This document shows positions 6,684 to 15,332 of a stretch of 17,261 nt of DNA, one piece after another. A model generated the notes under the pieces. That model made no database searches and was not told where the DNA came from. It saw nothing but the letters and a program-made list of their open reading frames with translations. The stretch is from an uncultured Alphaproteobacteria bacterium (GTDB lineage: Bacteria > Pseudomonadota > Alphaproteobacteria > Rs-D84): contig CAMOTP010000016.1 of NCBI GenBank assembly GCA_946625925.1, positions 1 through 17,261 of the forward strand, written 5' to 3'. A program made the position numbers and the translations under genes. The number at the start of each line of letters is the position of its first letter. Within the stretch, counting starts at the first letter, position 1.

Positions 6684-8456
6684 ATGAACTTGTTTGACTC
6701 TTGTTTTTTATGCCTAGACATTGGAACCAGTTGTGTTCGCGGTATAGCACATCGTGTTTGCTCTGGAAAAATTGCAAAATCTGCAACGGCAATGTGTGAT
6801 AATTTCAATCAACAATTTGCAATACGTTCTGTAATAGATAACCTAGAACACGAATTAGGGACACATTTTGAATCTGCATATGTAACCGGGAATTTTGGTA
6901 AATCTGTATTTTTGCGTCCACAACAAAACACTGTTTGGAATGGCGAACACAAAATCACAGAAAATGATATTCGTTCACAAATTTCTAAAATTAGTATACC
7001 AGATGGATATTCGCCAATTCATATAATACCATTAAAATACGATATACCATCTGCTCGCTCTTTACCCACCCCTGTTGGTCATATAGATCATCAGTTGATA
7101 TCAACATTTGGTGTTATTTGTTATGAAAACACACGATTAAACGAGGTTGTATCACTATTACATAAAACACACATACAATATAATGGTCTATTTGATCCTG
7201 GGTATTTACAAAGTATGACTTTGCGTAAACCGGACGAAACAATATTATTTATTGACTTGGGGGCTGAATTTGTATCACTTTCAATATGGAACAATCGTGG
7301 CGTATGTTGGCACCAAAAAATTGGTATAGGGATGTCAAATATAACCGTTGAATTATCGAACTCACTAAATCTTGATTTTGACGAGGCCGAAAGAATAAAA
7401 CGTATGACCGCAAATTTAATTCCACGTTCCATGGATAGATTGGTCCCCGCGGATACCGCATATGATTTTTCACGTGGGGATGTGAACGACGTTATTGTAC
7501 CTCAAATTGTTGAAATAATCGGAAAAATCAAAGAAATTACAGCATCACCTGTTGCACAGTTAAAACCCAATCGCATAATTGTCAGTGGCGGTGGAACACA
7601 AATTGATGGTGTCGTAGATTTCATAGAAAACGCTTTTGGTTTACCAACAACAAACCACCATGCTGATGCAACAATAACAGCATTATCTGATTATATATGG
7701 GATTCTGAAAAACCTGCACGCGATGCATACATTGCACGTAGCGAACGTCATGTTGCATACATAAACAAAATAAAAAAATTATTTACAAAGAAAACAAAAA
7801 AACAAAAGATAAAATTTATACCAATCGCACCATCAACATTATGTTTTAATATGTTAAGCCCAATAACATATAAACTTTTTGAATCCGGTGGTATATCAAC
7901 AATACATGTTGATATTATGGACGGTTTTTATGTGGATCGCGTTGCCGGTGGTATATCAGAATTAAAAACAATTCGTGCAAACACAAGTGCACATTTACAT
8001 GTTCATTTAATGACAGAAAATCCTGCCATTTGGGCTGCTAATGCAATCAAGGCTGGTGCCGACACAATAATATTATCTGGGGATACAAATACAGTTTTAC
8101 CATCATTACGCGGAATTCGTGCAACCGGGAAACGTGCTGGAATTGCACTGAATCCAGAAACACCTGTATCAACATTGGTACCAATTTTGCGTGACATAGA
8201 TGAAATTTTAATTATGGGTGTAAAACCAGGTGCTGCTGGTCAAGAATTTGATTCATCTGTATTACAAAAAATCAAAGCATTATCAATAACACGTAAAAAA
8301 CATGGATTAAAATATATCATTTCTGTTGATGGCGGAATAAATGCAGATACAGCACAAAAATGTTGGGATGCAGGTGCCGACTTGTTGGTCAGCGGTTCAT
8401 ATCTGGCAAAATCAACCGATTTTCCACTGGCGATACAAAGCCTATTAAAAAAATAA
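6684..8456 (+). CDS. FtsA-ribulose-phosphate 3-epimerase fusion protein
   Basis: One 590-codon frame encodes two full domains. Residues 1-370 are FtsA, the actin-like protein that ties FtsZ to the membrane: phosphate-1 loop LDIGTSCVRG (11-20), the 1C subdomain (about 75-178), phosphate-2 loop FIDLGAEFVSL (189-199, less glycine-rich than usual), adenosine motif IIVSGGGTQIDG (298-309) and a basic amphipathic helix at about 357-370 like the FtsA membrane anchor. Residues 377-590 are an Rpe TIM barrel, which interconverts ribulose-5-phosphate and xylulose-5-phosphate: IAPS (381-384), metal/catalytic H408 and D410 in HVDIMDG, H441 in HLM, GVKPGAAGQ (512-520), D549 in VDGG, and GS at 571-572. There is no in-frame Met, Val or Leu (TTG) start between the domains. 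The gene begins 3 nt after ftsQ with no clear SD, so coupled translation is likely. A sequencing error in the A-rich junction could mimic a fusion. Confidence 0.88.
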   Translation: MNLFDSCFLCLDIGTSCVRGIAHRVCSGKIAKSATAMCDNFNQQFAIRSVIDNLEHELGTHFESAYVTGNFGKSVFLRPQQNTVWNGEHKITENDIRSQISKISIPDGYSPIHIIPLKYDIPSARSLPTPVGHIDHQLISTFGVICYENTRLNEVVSLLHKTHIQYNGLFDPGYLQSMTLRKPDETILFIDLGAEFVSLSIWNNRGVCWHQKIGIGMSNITVELSNSLNLDFDEAERIKRMTANLIPRSMDRLVPADTAYDFSRGDVNDVIVPQIVEIIGKIKEITASPVAQLKPNRIIVSGGGTQIDGVVDFIENAFGLPTTNHHADATITALSDYIWDSEKPARDAYIARSERHVAYINKIKKLFTKKTKKQKIKFIPIAPSTLCFNMLSPITYKLFESGGISTIHVDIMDGFYVDRVAGGISELKTIRANTSAHLHVHLMTENPAIWAANAIKAGADTIILSGDTNTVLPSLRGIRATGKRAGIALNPETPVSTLVPILRDIDEILIMGVKPGAAGQEFDSSVLQKIKALSITRKKHGLKYIISVDGGINADTAQKCWDAGADLLVSGSYLAKSTDFPLAIQSLLKK

Positions 8457-8507
8457 AAAACAATACTTACAACAAATTATAATTATATAACTTTACACAA
8501 GTAATTG
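8455..8507 (-). terminator. Weak AU-rich terminator after tsaE
   Basis: On the minus strand CAATTACTT (8507-8499) can pair with AAGTATTG (8468-8461), 8 bp with one bulged T and a loop of about 30 nt, followed by TTTTTT (8460-8455). The stem is AU-rich and the loop is long, so this is a weak call. It lies between the convergent ends of tsaE and the ftsA-rpe gene. Confidence 0.3.
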
Positions 8508-8509
8508 CT

Positions 8510-8920
8510 TTATTTTATAACTAATTTTCTACCCATATTACATTCAGTACCACATGATGATATATAAATATGAATTGTATCACGCGGTAATAAACCAGAC
8601 GCAACATCTGGCCATTCAATCAAAGTAATATCATTCTGTACCGCATACGGCAAACCAATTTCGACCAATTCTGATGCATCTGTAATTCTATATAAATCAA
8701 AGTGGGATATACCATCATAATTTTGCACAATTGTAAATGTTGGACTGGGGACAACAGTTTTTTCCCCGCGCAACGCACGAATAATCGTTCGTGCAATTTC
8801 AGATTTTCCCATTCCCAAATCACCATGCAATGCAACCGTCACAGGTGCATGCAAAGTCTTGGCAAATTCACGTGCCCAATTACGTGTCGCTTCCAAATCT
8901 GGTAAAATTATTTCTTGCAT
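8510..8920 (-). CDS. tsaE: TsaE, ATPase of the tRNA t6A37 synthesis complex
   Basis: TsaE works with TsaB and TsaD to make N6-threonylcarbamoyladenosine at position 37 of ANN-reading tRNAs. The protein has 136 aa and the family's motifs: Walker A GDLGMGKSE (33-41), VPSPTF (57-62), HFDLYR (73-78) and IEWP (101-104). I chose the ATG at 8920 because GAGGA ends 6 nt before it; a TTG six bases upstream would only add two residues. It starts 13 nt after the uvrB stop, and its SD lies in that gap, so uvrB and tsaE form an operon. The length is slightly below the usual 150 aa and the C-terminus is short, but all catalytic segments are present. Confidence 0.93.
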   Translation of the reverse strand: MQEIILPDLEATRNWAREFAKTLHAPVTVALHGDLGMGKSEIARTIIRALRGEKTVVPSPTFTIVQNYDGISHFDLYRITDASELVEIGLPYAVQNDITLIEWPDVASGLLPRDTIHIYISSCGTECNMGRKLVIK

Positions 8921-8933
8921 TAACAATCCTCTT

Positions 8934-10931
8934 TTATTCCAACAACAACAAATCGTCTTGCATTTTATTTATCGTATCACGAATTGCGGCTGCTTCTTCA
9001 AACTCTAAATTCTCGGCAGCTTTTTTCATACGTTTGGTCAGATTTGCAATCTCGCGTCGCATAGATTCCGCATCCCATACACCATCTTGATTATAAACAT
9101 ATTTGCGTTTCTTGTCCACTTTTTCATTAGATTCCACAACTTCCTTAAACACAGATTTATTTACTGTTTTTGGAACAATTCCATGCTCTGCATTATATTT
9201 CATTTGTATATCACGTCTGCGTGCTGTTTCTGTCAAAGCCTCGTTCATAGACTCTGTAATTACATCTGCATACAAAATAACACGTCCATTTGCATTACGC
9301 GCAGCACGTCCAATAGTTTGAATTAATGACCGCGTTGAACGCAAAAAACCCTCCTTATCAGCATCCATAATCGCAACTAATTCACATTCCGGCACATCTA
9401 AACCTTCACGCAACAAATTAATACCGACCAAAACATCATATTTACCTAAACGCAATTCTCTTAACAATTCTATACGTTCCAATGTATCAATATCACTATG
9501 CAGATATCGTGCACGCACACCATTTTCATTTAAATAATCTGTTAACTGCTCTGCCATTTTTTTTGTCAGTGTGGTCACCAGCGCACGCCCTTTTGTGCCT
9601 TTTAACAATTCCAGCAAATCATCAACCTGGTGTTCTATTGGACGCACTTCGCACACCGGATCCAACAATCCTGTTGGACGAATAACCTGTTCTGCAACAA
9701 CACCATTTGATTGTTCCAATTCCCATTGTGCCGGGGTCGCAGACACAAAAATCGTTTGTGGTCTTAAAGCATCCCACTCATCAAACGTCAACGGACGATT
9801 ATCGATACACGCAGGCAACCGAAATCCATATTGCGACAAATTTTCCTTACGCGCCCTATCCCCACGCGACATAGCCGCAATTTGTGGAACCGTCACATGA
9901 CTTTCATCAATAAACAAAATTGCATCTTTTGGTAAATATTCAAATAACGTTGGTGGTGGTTGCCCCGGCAGCCGCCCAGACAAATATCTGGAATAATTTT
10001 CAATTCCCCTGCACGTTCCGGTTGATTCCATCATTTCTATATCAAAATTTACCCTCTCGCGTAATCTTTGTTCTTCAACATATTTCATATTATCATGAAA
10101 ATATTTTAACCGTTCATCTAAATCATGACGAATATGACCAATTGCCTGTAATACCGACGGCATAGGTGTTGCATAATGAGTATTTGGATAAACAACGACA
10201 CGATTTAATTTATGGATTTTTGCCCCTGTTAATGTATCAAATTCCCATATATCTTCGATTTCATCACCCCAAAAGGAAATTTTCCACCCCATATCCGCCA
10301 TATGCGAAGGAAATAAATCTAATATATCACCACGAACCCTAAAATCCCCACGCGATGGCGCCACATCATTTCTCTTATATTGAATATCAACCAAAGAATT
10401 TATAACATCCTTGATACCAACTTTATCACCAATATTTAATACTATACGCATACTAGAATATTGCTCTGGCGAGCCCATTCCATAAATCGAAGACACCGAC
10501 GAAACAACAACAACATCCCTCTCTTCTAACATTGCACGCGTTGCACTGTGACGCATTCTATCCAATTGTTCATTTATAGCCGCGTCTTTATCTATATATG
10601 TATCTGTTGTTGGAATATATGCTTCGGGTTGATAATAATCATAATACGAAACAAAGTATTCCACATGATTATGTGGAAAAAACGACTTCATTTCTGTATA
10701 TAATTGAGCAGCCAATATCTTATTAGGTGCCATTATCAAAGCCGGTCTGGACAATTCTGCAATAACATTTGCCATAGTAAAAGTCTTACCAGACCCTGTA
10801 ACGCCTAATAAAACCTGGGACTTTTTTCCTTGTTCAACCCCAGCAACCAATTCTGCAATAGCAGTTGGCTGGTCACCCATAGGTGCATAATCACTTTCAA
10901 GATTAAATATACTTTTTTTATTCACAAACAT
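8934..10931 (-). CDS. uvrB: UvrB, excinuclease ABC subunit B
   Basis: UvrB is the damage-verifying helicase-like subunit of nucleotide excision repair; it is loaded by UvrA and then recruits UvrC. The 665-aa protein (E. coli: 673) shows Walker A GVTGSGKT (43-50), the beta-hairpin region YYDYYQPEAYIP that clamps the DNA strand, the DESH box (LFIDESHVT), a helicase motif with EGLDVPE, and a C-terminal UVR domain (about 630-665, NLEFEEAAAIRD) that contacts UvrC. The ATG at 10931 has no SD, and AT-rich -10-like hexamers lie within 20 nt upstream, so a leaderless or very short leader is possible. It diverges from the AsmA-like gene across 39 bp. No LexA-type operator is evident. Confidence 0.96.
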   Translation of the reverse strand: MFVNKKSIFNLESDYAPMGDQPTAIAELVAGVEQGKKSQVLLGVTGSGKTFTMANVIAELSRPALIMAPNKILAAQLYTEMKSFFPHNHVEYFVSYYDYYQPEAYIPTTDTYIDKDAAINEQLDRMRHSATRAMLEERDVVVVSSVSSIYGMGSPEQYSSMRIVLNIGDKVGIKDVINSLVDIQYKRNDVAPSRGDFRVRGDILDLFPSHMADMGWKISFWGDEIEDIWEFDTLTGAKIHKLNRVVVYPNTHYATPMPSVLQAIGHIRHDLDERLKYFHDNMKYVEEQRLRERVNFDIEMMESTGTCRGIENYSRYLSGRLPGQPPPTLFEYLPKDAILFIDESHVTVPQIAAMSRGDRARKENLSQYGFRLPACIDNRPLTFDEWDALRPQTIFVSATPAQWELEQSNGVVAEQVIRPTGLLDPVCEVRPIEHQVDDLLELLKGTKGRALVTTLTKKMAEQLTDYLNENGVRARYLHSDIDTLERIELLRELRLGKYDVLVGINLLREGLDVPECELVAIMDADKEGFLRSTRSLIQTIGRAARNANGRVILYADVITESMNEALTETARRRDIQMKYNAEHGIVPKTVNKSVFKEVVESNEKVDKKRKYVYNQDGVWDAESMRREIANLTKRMKKAAENLEFEEAAAIRDTINKMQDDLLLLE

Positions 10932-10950
10932 AAATATAATACACTATAAT
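10921..10950 (+). promoter_or_regulatory. Probable promoter of the AsmA-family gene
   Basis: TTCACA (10921-10926), an 18-nt spacer and TATAAT (10945-10950) are followed by a predicted start near 10957 and the SD AAGGGA (6 nt before the ATG at 10971). The -35 box lies inside the first codons of the divergent uvrB gene. A second TATAAT occurs at 10935-10940, so the exact box is uncertain. Confidence 0.45.
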
Positions 10951-10970
10951 CAAAATACAAGGGAAAGAGA

Positions 10971-13445
10971 ATGAATATCAAATCAAGACATAAACGCAGA
11001 CTTTTTTGGACAATTATAACATTATCCGGACTTGCCATCATCGGCATAATCTGTATTCCGCCACTTATAAACTTAAACAAGATGAAGCCTGTACTAGAGG
11101 CCAAGTTGTACGAACAAACCGGAATACACACAAAAATAAACGGAAATATAAATTTCAGTTTACTTGGTGCAACAACCATTGTCGCACATAATGTTCAAAT
11201 TCCGACCGGAAAAATAGACAGCATTTCTTTTTCAATACCATTAAAACAAATATTTAATTTACAAAATGCAACATTAAATAAAGACATCGGTGTACATAAT
11301 GCAAATATAAAAATCACAGATTTATTTCCATATTCCGTATCACATAACATAAATATATATAACACATCTTTGGATTTTATGGGGCATGATTATAAAATTG
11401 TTCGTGGCACATTGTCTGATAATAAATTTGCAGGCCAAATCAGAACATCACAACATAAATACGATATAACATATGATAATGGTGAATTTGTTATTTTAAA
11501 CAGTAACGATAATTTACATATTCGTGGAACATTATTCCCTGATGGTGGCGCAGCCGGAGAAATGTCAATTTCAACAAACGATATAAACAAATGGTTTGAA
11601 TTTGAAAATCCAAAAATATCAGAACCAATAAGTCTCAGAACAGAATTCAGTTGGGATGGTGATTATGGTTTTGACTTCACAAATATACATGCAAATAATT
11701 ATACAGGAAATATTAAACTATACCCAAACGGTATGCATTCTTTAACATTCAAATCAAATAATACAAATATAGATGTATCTTTTATAACCTATGATAAAAG
11801 TATATTAAATAAAACAGATATTAATTTTGATTTAACCGGAAAAATCCGTTTCAAACAAAATCTGTTTTCAAAATTTATGATAATCGCCCAGGGCAGAAAT
11901 AACAAATTAAACATAAAACATGTCATAGCAGATAATATTGAGTTATTTAGTGGAACATACGATAAAAATGGATTGCATAATACCCGTTTACAAATAAATA
12001 ATTTACCAGAAAAATTTTATTGTGACTTTTCTGGAACACAACAAAAATGGGAATGCACAACATTTACTTACGGTAACATCACAGGCAGCATAACAAACGA
12101 CAACGGCATATTTAATATCAAGGCAACATCAACAGATAAAATGCCCTCTTTTAAAACAATCAAAAGTTTGGTATCTCGTATTGGCGACAGTGGAACAATA
12201 GACTTTACGTTTTCAGATATGTCTGGAACATTTGTTATAACACCAAAACAAATGATACCAAAATTCCGTTATGCCCAAGATATAACATTATCTGAACTGG
12301 ATACAGATTTAAAATTCTTACCTGAATTTATGTTTAATTCACGCGGAACATACACAATAAAAAACAACAAAAAAACATTTATTCCACATAATCAACAATG
12401 GATGTTGGATATAACAAACAACAATTTTACAATCAGTGGAAAAAATTTCAAACAATGGCTCCCGAACATTGATTTAAGATTTTTAAATGATTTACCTTAC
12501 GTAATTTCTGGCACATACAGCGATAGTAATATCGGTGATTTAAACATTATGGTTGCAGGTCAATTAATTTCAGGAAACGCAACAAAATCTGGATTAACAC
12601 TACAAACACGCGAATTAGATTTAGATAAATTTATCAGCCAGTCATATAAAAATAATTACCAAGAACAAAAGTTTTTAACCAACCATCCACTGGCGATATT
12701 ATTTAAAATACCAATAAATATTTCTTTATCTTCGGATACATTAATATTTGACAACCAAGAATACAAAAATTTTGTTTATTCATTAAAACCAAACACCCAA
12801 GTATTTTCTATTTCTGATAACAATCGTGGACATTTACTGGGGATAATTGAAAAGAAAAAATTTGATTATGATGTTTCAATTCAATTAAACAAATTCAAAT
12901 TTAATAATGAATTATTAAAAATTGATACACCATTAAATATATATAATTCAACAGTAACAGCCGAAATTACATTACATACATCTGGTCAAACAGCAAACGA
13001 TTTAATATACAATCTTGCTGGTGATGTTGATATGACATTCTATGGCGGCACAATCACAGGTCTGGGATTTGATAAATTCTATGCATCCGCAGATAAAATA
13101 AACACATTAAACGCAGAATACGCCCTAGCATCAGCCTTGGAATCTGGCACAACACACATCAGAAAATTAAAATTGGTTGGCATATATAACAATGGCAATT
13201 TTGAAACAACAACACCATTTATATTATCTATGCATAATACAGATGCCGTTGGTGCTTTATTTATAAATAATAAAGTTATGACAGGAACATTTGAATTTAT
13301 AATGCGTGGCATTTCTCCAAAACCAATTTCTTTGGAAATGAATATCGATGAATATGGGAAACATCGTTATTCACTAAATGAAATATTAAACAAAATGGAT
13401 ATCAGTTATATGCGTGCTTTTATCCGCAATAATAACAAACTATAA
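10971..13445 (+). CDS. AsmA-family inner-membrane/periplasmic protein
   Basis: AsmA-like proteins are anchored in the inner membrane and reach into the periplasm; members are implicated in outer-membrane biogenesis and bridge-like phospholipid transport. The 824-aa protein has a basic N-terminus and one membrane helix (about 11-31), followed by the N-terminal AsmA pattern (LEAKLYEQTGIHTKINGNINFSLLG in two parts, about 41-65). A long beta-rich, Asn/Thr/Ile-rich middle follows. The C-terminal AsmA domain is recognisable: SGQTANDLIYNLAGDVDMTF followed by GGTITGLG (about 665-695), then the sheet that closes the family fold. The SD AAGGGA is well placed. The gene stands alone, divergent from uvrB and convergent with aspS, and stops 2 nt before a bidirectional terminator. 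The assignment to AsmA rests on the two ends; the middle is divergent. Confidence 0.85.
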   Translation: MNIKSRHKRRLFWTIITLSGLAIIGIICIPPLINLNKMKPVLEAKLYEQTGIHTKINGNINFSLLGATTIVAHNVQIPTGKIDSISFSIPLKQIFNLQNATLNKDIGVHNANIKITDLFPYSVSHNINIYNTSLDFMGHDYKIVRGTLSDNKFAGQIRTSQHKYDITYDNGEFVILNSNDNLHIRGTLFPDGGAAGEMSISTNDINKWFEFENPKISEPISLRTEFSWDGDYGFDFTNIHANNYTGNIKLYPNGMHSLTFKSNNTNIDVSFITYDKSILNKTDINFDLTGKIRFKQNLFSKFMIIAQGRNNKLNIKHVIADNIELFSGTYDKNGLHNTRLQINNLPEKFYCDFSGTQQKWECTTFTYGNITGSITNDNGIFNIKATSTDKMPSFKTIKSLVSRIGDSGTIDFTFSDMSGTFVITPKQMIPKFRYAQDITLSELDTDLKFLPEFMFNSRGTYTIKNNKKTFIPHNQQWMLDITNNNFTISGKNFKQWLPNIDLRFLNDLPYVISGTYSDSNIGDLNIMVAGQLISGNATKSGLTLQTRELDLDKFISQSYKNNYQEQKFLTNHPLAILFKIPINISLSSDTLIFDNQEYKNFVYSLKPNTQVFSISDNNRGHLLGIIEKKKFDYDVSIQLNKFKFNNELLKIDTPLNIYNSTVTAEITLHTSGQTANDLIYNLAGDVDMTFYGGTITGLGFDKFYASADKINTLNAEYALASALESGTTHIRKLKLVGIYNNGNFETTTPFILSMHNTDAVGALFINNKVMTGTFEFIMRGISPKPISLEMNIDEYGKHRYSLNEILNKMDISYMRAFIRNNNKL

Positions 13446-13446
13446 A

Positions 13447-13478
13447 AAATACCCACAGAAAAACATCTGTGGGTATTT
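13447..13478. terminator. Bidirectional rho-independent terminator
   Basis: A perfect 13-bp inverted repeat AAATACCCACAGA (13447-13459) and TCTGTGGGTATTT (13466-13478) encloses a 6-nt loop. On the plus strand it is followed by a T-rich run after the AsmA-like gene; on the minus strand it is followed by TTT and further AT-rich sequence after the aspS stop, 14 nt away. It serves both convergent genes. Confidence 0.92.
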
Positions 13479-13492
13479 AATATTATTTTATT

Positions 13493-15265
13493 TTAATTTT
13501 TCTTACGGACTTGAATATGTACATCACGCAATTGTTGTTCTGAAACCTCGTTTGGTGAGCCCATCAACAAATCTTGTCCACGTTGATTTGCTGGGAACGC
13601 AACAATTTCACGCAGACTATCACCAATTCCCAAAATTTCGGAAACAACACGTTCAATACCGAACGCACAACCACCATGTGGTGGCGCACCATATTGGAAC
13701 GCGGTATACAATCCAGAAAAGTTCTTTTCAACTGCCTCAATCGGATATCCCGCAATTTCAAAGCATTTTTTCATAACCTCTGGATTATAATTACGTAATC
13801 CACCACTGCAAATTTCGATACCGTTCAACACCATATCAAATTGTGCCGCTTTAATTGTAAATGGATCACGTGTTGACAATTCTTCCACAGAATCAACAAT
13901 CGGGTACGAGAAAGGATTGTGTGTAAACGCAGGTGCCCCACCCCTTTCTTCATCTGGTTCAAAGAATGGGAAGTTATCAACCCAACAAAATGCAAAATCA
14001 CGAGGTTTAACCAAACCCAAATCTGCACCTAGTTTATTACGCAATTTTCCTGCCGCCTTGGCAGCAACGTCAACATTATCACAAACAAAGAACAACGAAG
14101 AATTATCCCCTGCAATTTCTTTTAATTTTGCGATACGATCCGCATCCAATTTCTTGGCGACAGGTCCCTTGGGTTCATCAGCAAACACGATATATGCCAA
14201 ACCACCCAGACCTAATTCTTTAACCGCGTATTCACCCAGTTTATCAAACCAAGAACGTGGACTAGAAGATGAATTTGGTGCGGGTACAGCACGAACCACA
14301 GCCCCATTTTCAATTGCATTTGCAAAAATTCCAAATTCAGATCCACGGAATATTTCTGTCACATCGCTAATTAAAATTGGGTTACGTAAATCCGGTTTAT
14401 CGCATCCATATTTTAACATTGCATCATCAAATGATATGTGTGGAATTTCAGGATACACATTTGCATCCGGTGCAAAAGTCTTCACCATTTCTGGCATAAT
14501 AATTTCACCTACTGCTTGAATATCTGGTAAATCCACAAAAGACATTTCCATATCTAATTGATAGAATTCTAATAATCTATCTGCACGCAAATCTTCATCA
14601 CGAAAACAAGGTGCAATTTGGAAATATCTATCAAATCCAGACACTTGCAACATTTGTTTAAACATTTGTGGTGCCTGGGGCAACGCATAAAACTTGCCAT
14701 GATGTAAACGTGACGGAACCAAGAAACTACGTGCACCCTCGGGCGAATCAGCCGTCAACAATGGTGTTTGAAATTCTGAAAATCCCAAATCCCACATTTT
14801 ATCTCTTAACCATTTCATCATCTTATTGCGCATCAAAATGTTGTGGTGCAATTTTTCACGACGCAAATCTAAAAATCTGTATTTATAACGCAATTCTTCT
14901 GATGTATCTTCATCACCAAACACCTGGAAAGGCAACATTTCAGAATTCGTCAAAACATTAACTTTTTCGGCTTGAATTTCAATATGACCTGTCGGAATTT
15001 TTTCGTTTATCGCCTCGGCATCTCTGGCAACGACCTTACCAGTAATTTGAATTACTGATTCTGGACGAATTTTTTCTATATTTTCATCACCACCATCAAA
15101 AACACATTGTGTAATTCCATAATTATCACGCAAATCAACAAATAACAAAGATCCATGATCGCGTTTACGGTGAACCCAACCAGCCAAAGTGACAGTTTCA
15201 CCAACATTACTTATGTTCAATTCGCCACAAGTATGTGTTCTGTACTTAGATTTCAAAGATAACAT
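13493..15265 (-). CDS. aspS: Aspartyl-tRNA synthetase (probably non-discriminating)
   Basis: AspRS charges tRNA-Asp with aspartate. The ATG at 15265 gives 590 aa, the same as E. coli, with AGGGA 6 nt upstream; a TTG at 15295 would be read through the structured leader and is rejected. The domains are an N-terminal OB-fold anticodon domain (GWVHRKRDHG, 29-38), the class II core with motif 2 FRDEDLRADR (221-230) and QAPQ (197-200), the inserted GAD domain of bacterial AspRS, and motif 3 with GIERVV near the C-terminus. His37 in RDHG is the residue found in non-discriminating AspRS (discriminating enzymes such as E. coli have Leu, RDLG). The enzyme may therefore also make Asp-tRNA-Asn for GatCAB to amidate (inference). 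The gene ends at a strong terminator and is preceded by a T-box-like leader. Confidence 0.96.
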   Translation of the reverse strand: MLSLKSKYRTHTCGELNISNVGETVTLAGWVHRKRDHGSLLFVDLRDNYGITQCVFDGGDENIEKIRPESVIQITGKVVARDAEAINEKIPTGHIEIQAEKVNVLTNSEMLPFQVFGDEDTSEELRYKYRFLDLRREKLHHNILMRNKMMKWLRDKMWDLGFSEFQTPLLTADSPEGARSFLVPSRLHHGKFYALPQAPQMFKQMLQVSGFDRYFQIAPCFRDEDLRADRLLEFYQLDMEMSFVDLPDIQAVGEIIMPEMVKTFAPDANVYPEIPHISFDDAMLKYGCDKPDLRNPILISDVTEIFRGSEFGIFANAIENGAVVRAVPAPNSSSSPRSWFDKLGEYAVKELGLGGLAYIVFADEPKGPVAKKLDADRIAKLKEIAGDNSSLFFVCDNVDVAAKAAGKLRNKLGADLGLVKPRDFAFCWVDNFPFFEPDEERGGAPAFTHNPFSYPIVDSVEELSTRDPFTIKAAQFDMVLNGIEICSGGLRNYNPEVMKKCFEIAGYPIEAVEKNFSGLYTAFQYGAPPHGGCAFGIERVVSEILGIGDSLREIVAFPANQRGQDLLMGSPNEVSEQQLRDVHIQVRKKN

Positions 15266-15269
15266 TTTT

Positions 15270-15319
15270 GGTCCCTTTTTGTTTTTGGGCACCAATAAAA
15301 CACAGATTTTCTGGCACCC
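15270..15319 (-). promoter_or_regulatory. Alternative hairpins controlling the aspS ribosome binding site
   Basis: GGGUGCCA (15319-15312) can pair with UGGUGCCC (15294-15287), 8 bp, leaving the SD AGGGA (15276-15272) free. Alternatively GGU-CCC of the second strand (15293-15287, one bulged G) can pair with GGGACC (15275-15270), hiding the SD in a 6-bp stem with an A-rich loop. The first strand also contains GGUGCCA, the exact complement of the T-box bulge UGGCACC. These foldings are mutually exclusive and form a plausible switch. Confidence 0.55.
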
Positions 15320-15332
15320 TATTTTGTTAATA

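Noticed and set aside
7788..7826. Separate rpe gene starting in the ftsA-rpe junction
   Set aside because: No ATG, GTG or TTG in frame and no SD occur before the IAPS motif; the frame is continuous. A read error in the A-runs stays possible and is named in the finding.
8461..8507. Strong bidirectional terminator between ftsA-rpe and tsaE
   Set aside because: The stem is AU-rich with a bulge and a 30-nt loop; kept only as a low-confidence terminator on the minus strand.
13917..14519. Plus-strand 200-codon frame inside aspS
   Set aside because: It lies wholly antisense to the conserved AspRS core and resembles no protein; low-complexity Ser/Ala composition is typical of a shadow frame.
15266..15295. 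N-terminal extension of aspS from a TTG at 15295
   Set aside because: It adds ten lysine-rich residues absent from the family, uses TTG, and would run through the SD AGGGA, which is well placed for the ATG at 15265.
15287..15319. Hairpin 15319-15287 as a rho-independent terminator in the aspS leader
   Set aside because: On the minus strand it is followed by an A-rich stretch, not a U-run, so a role in ribosome-site exposure fits better.
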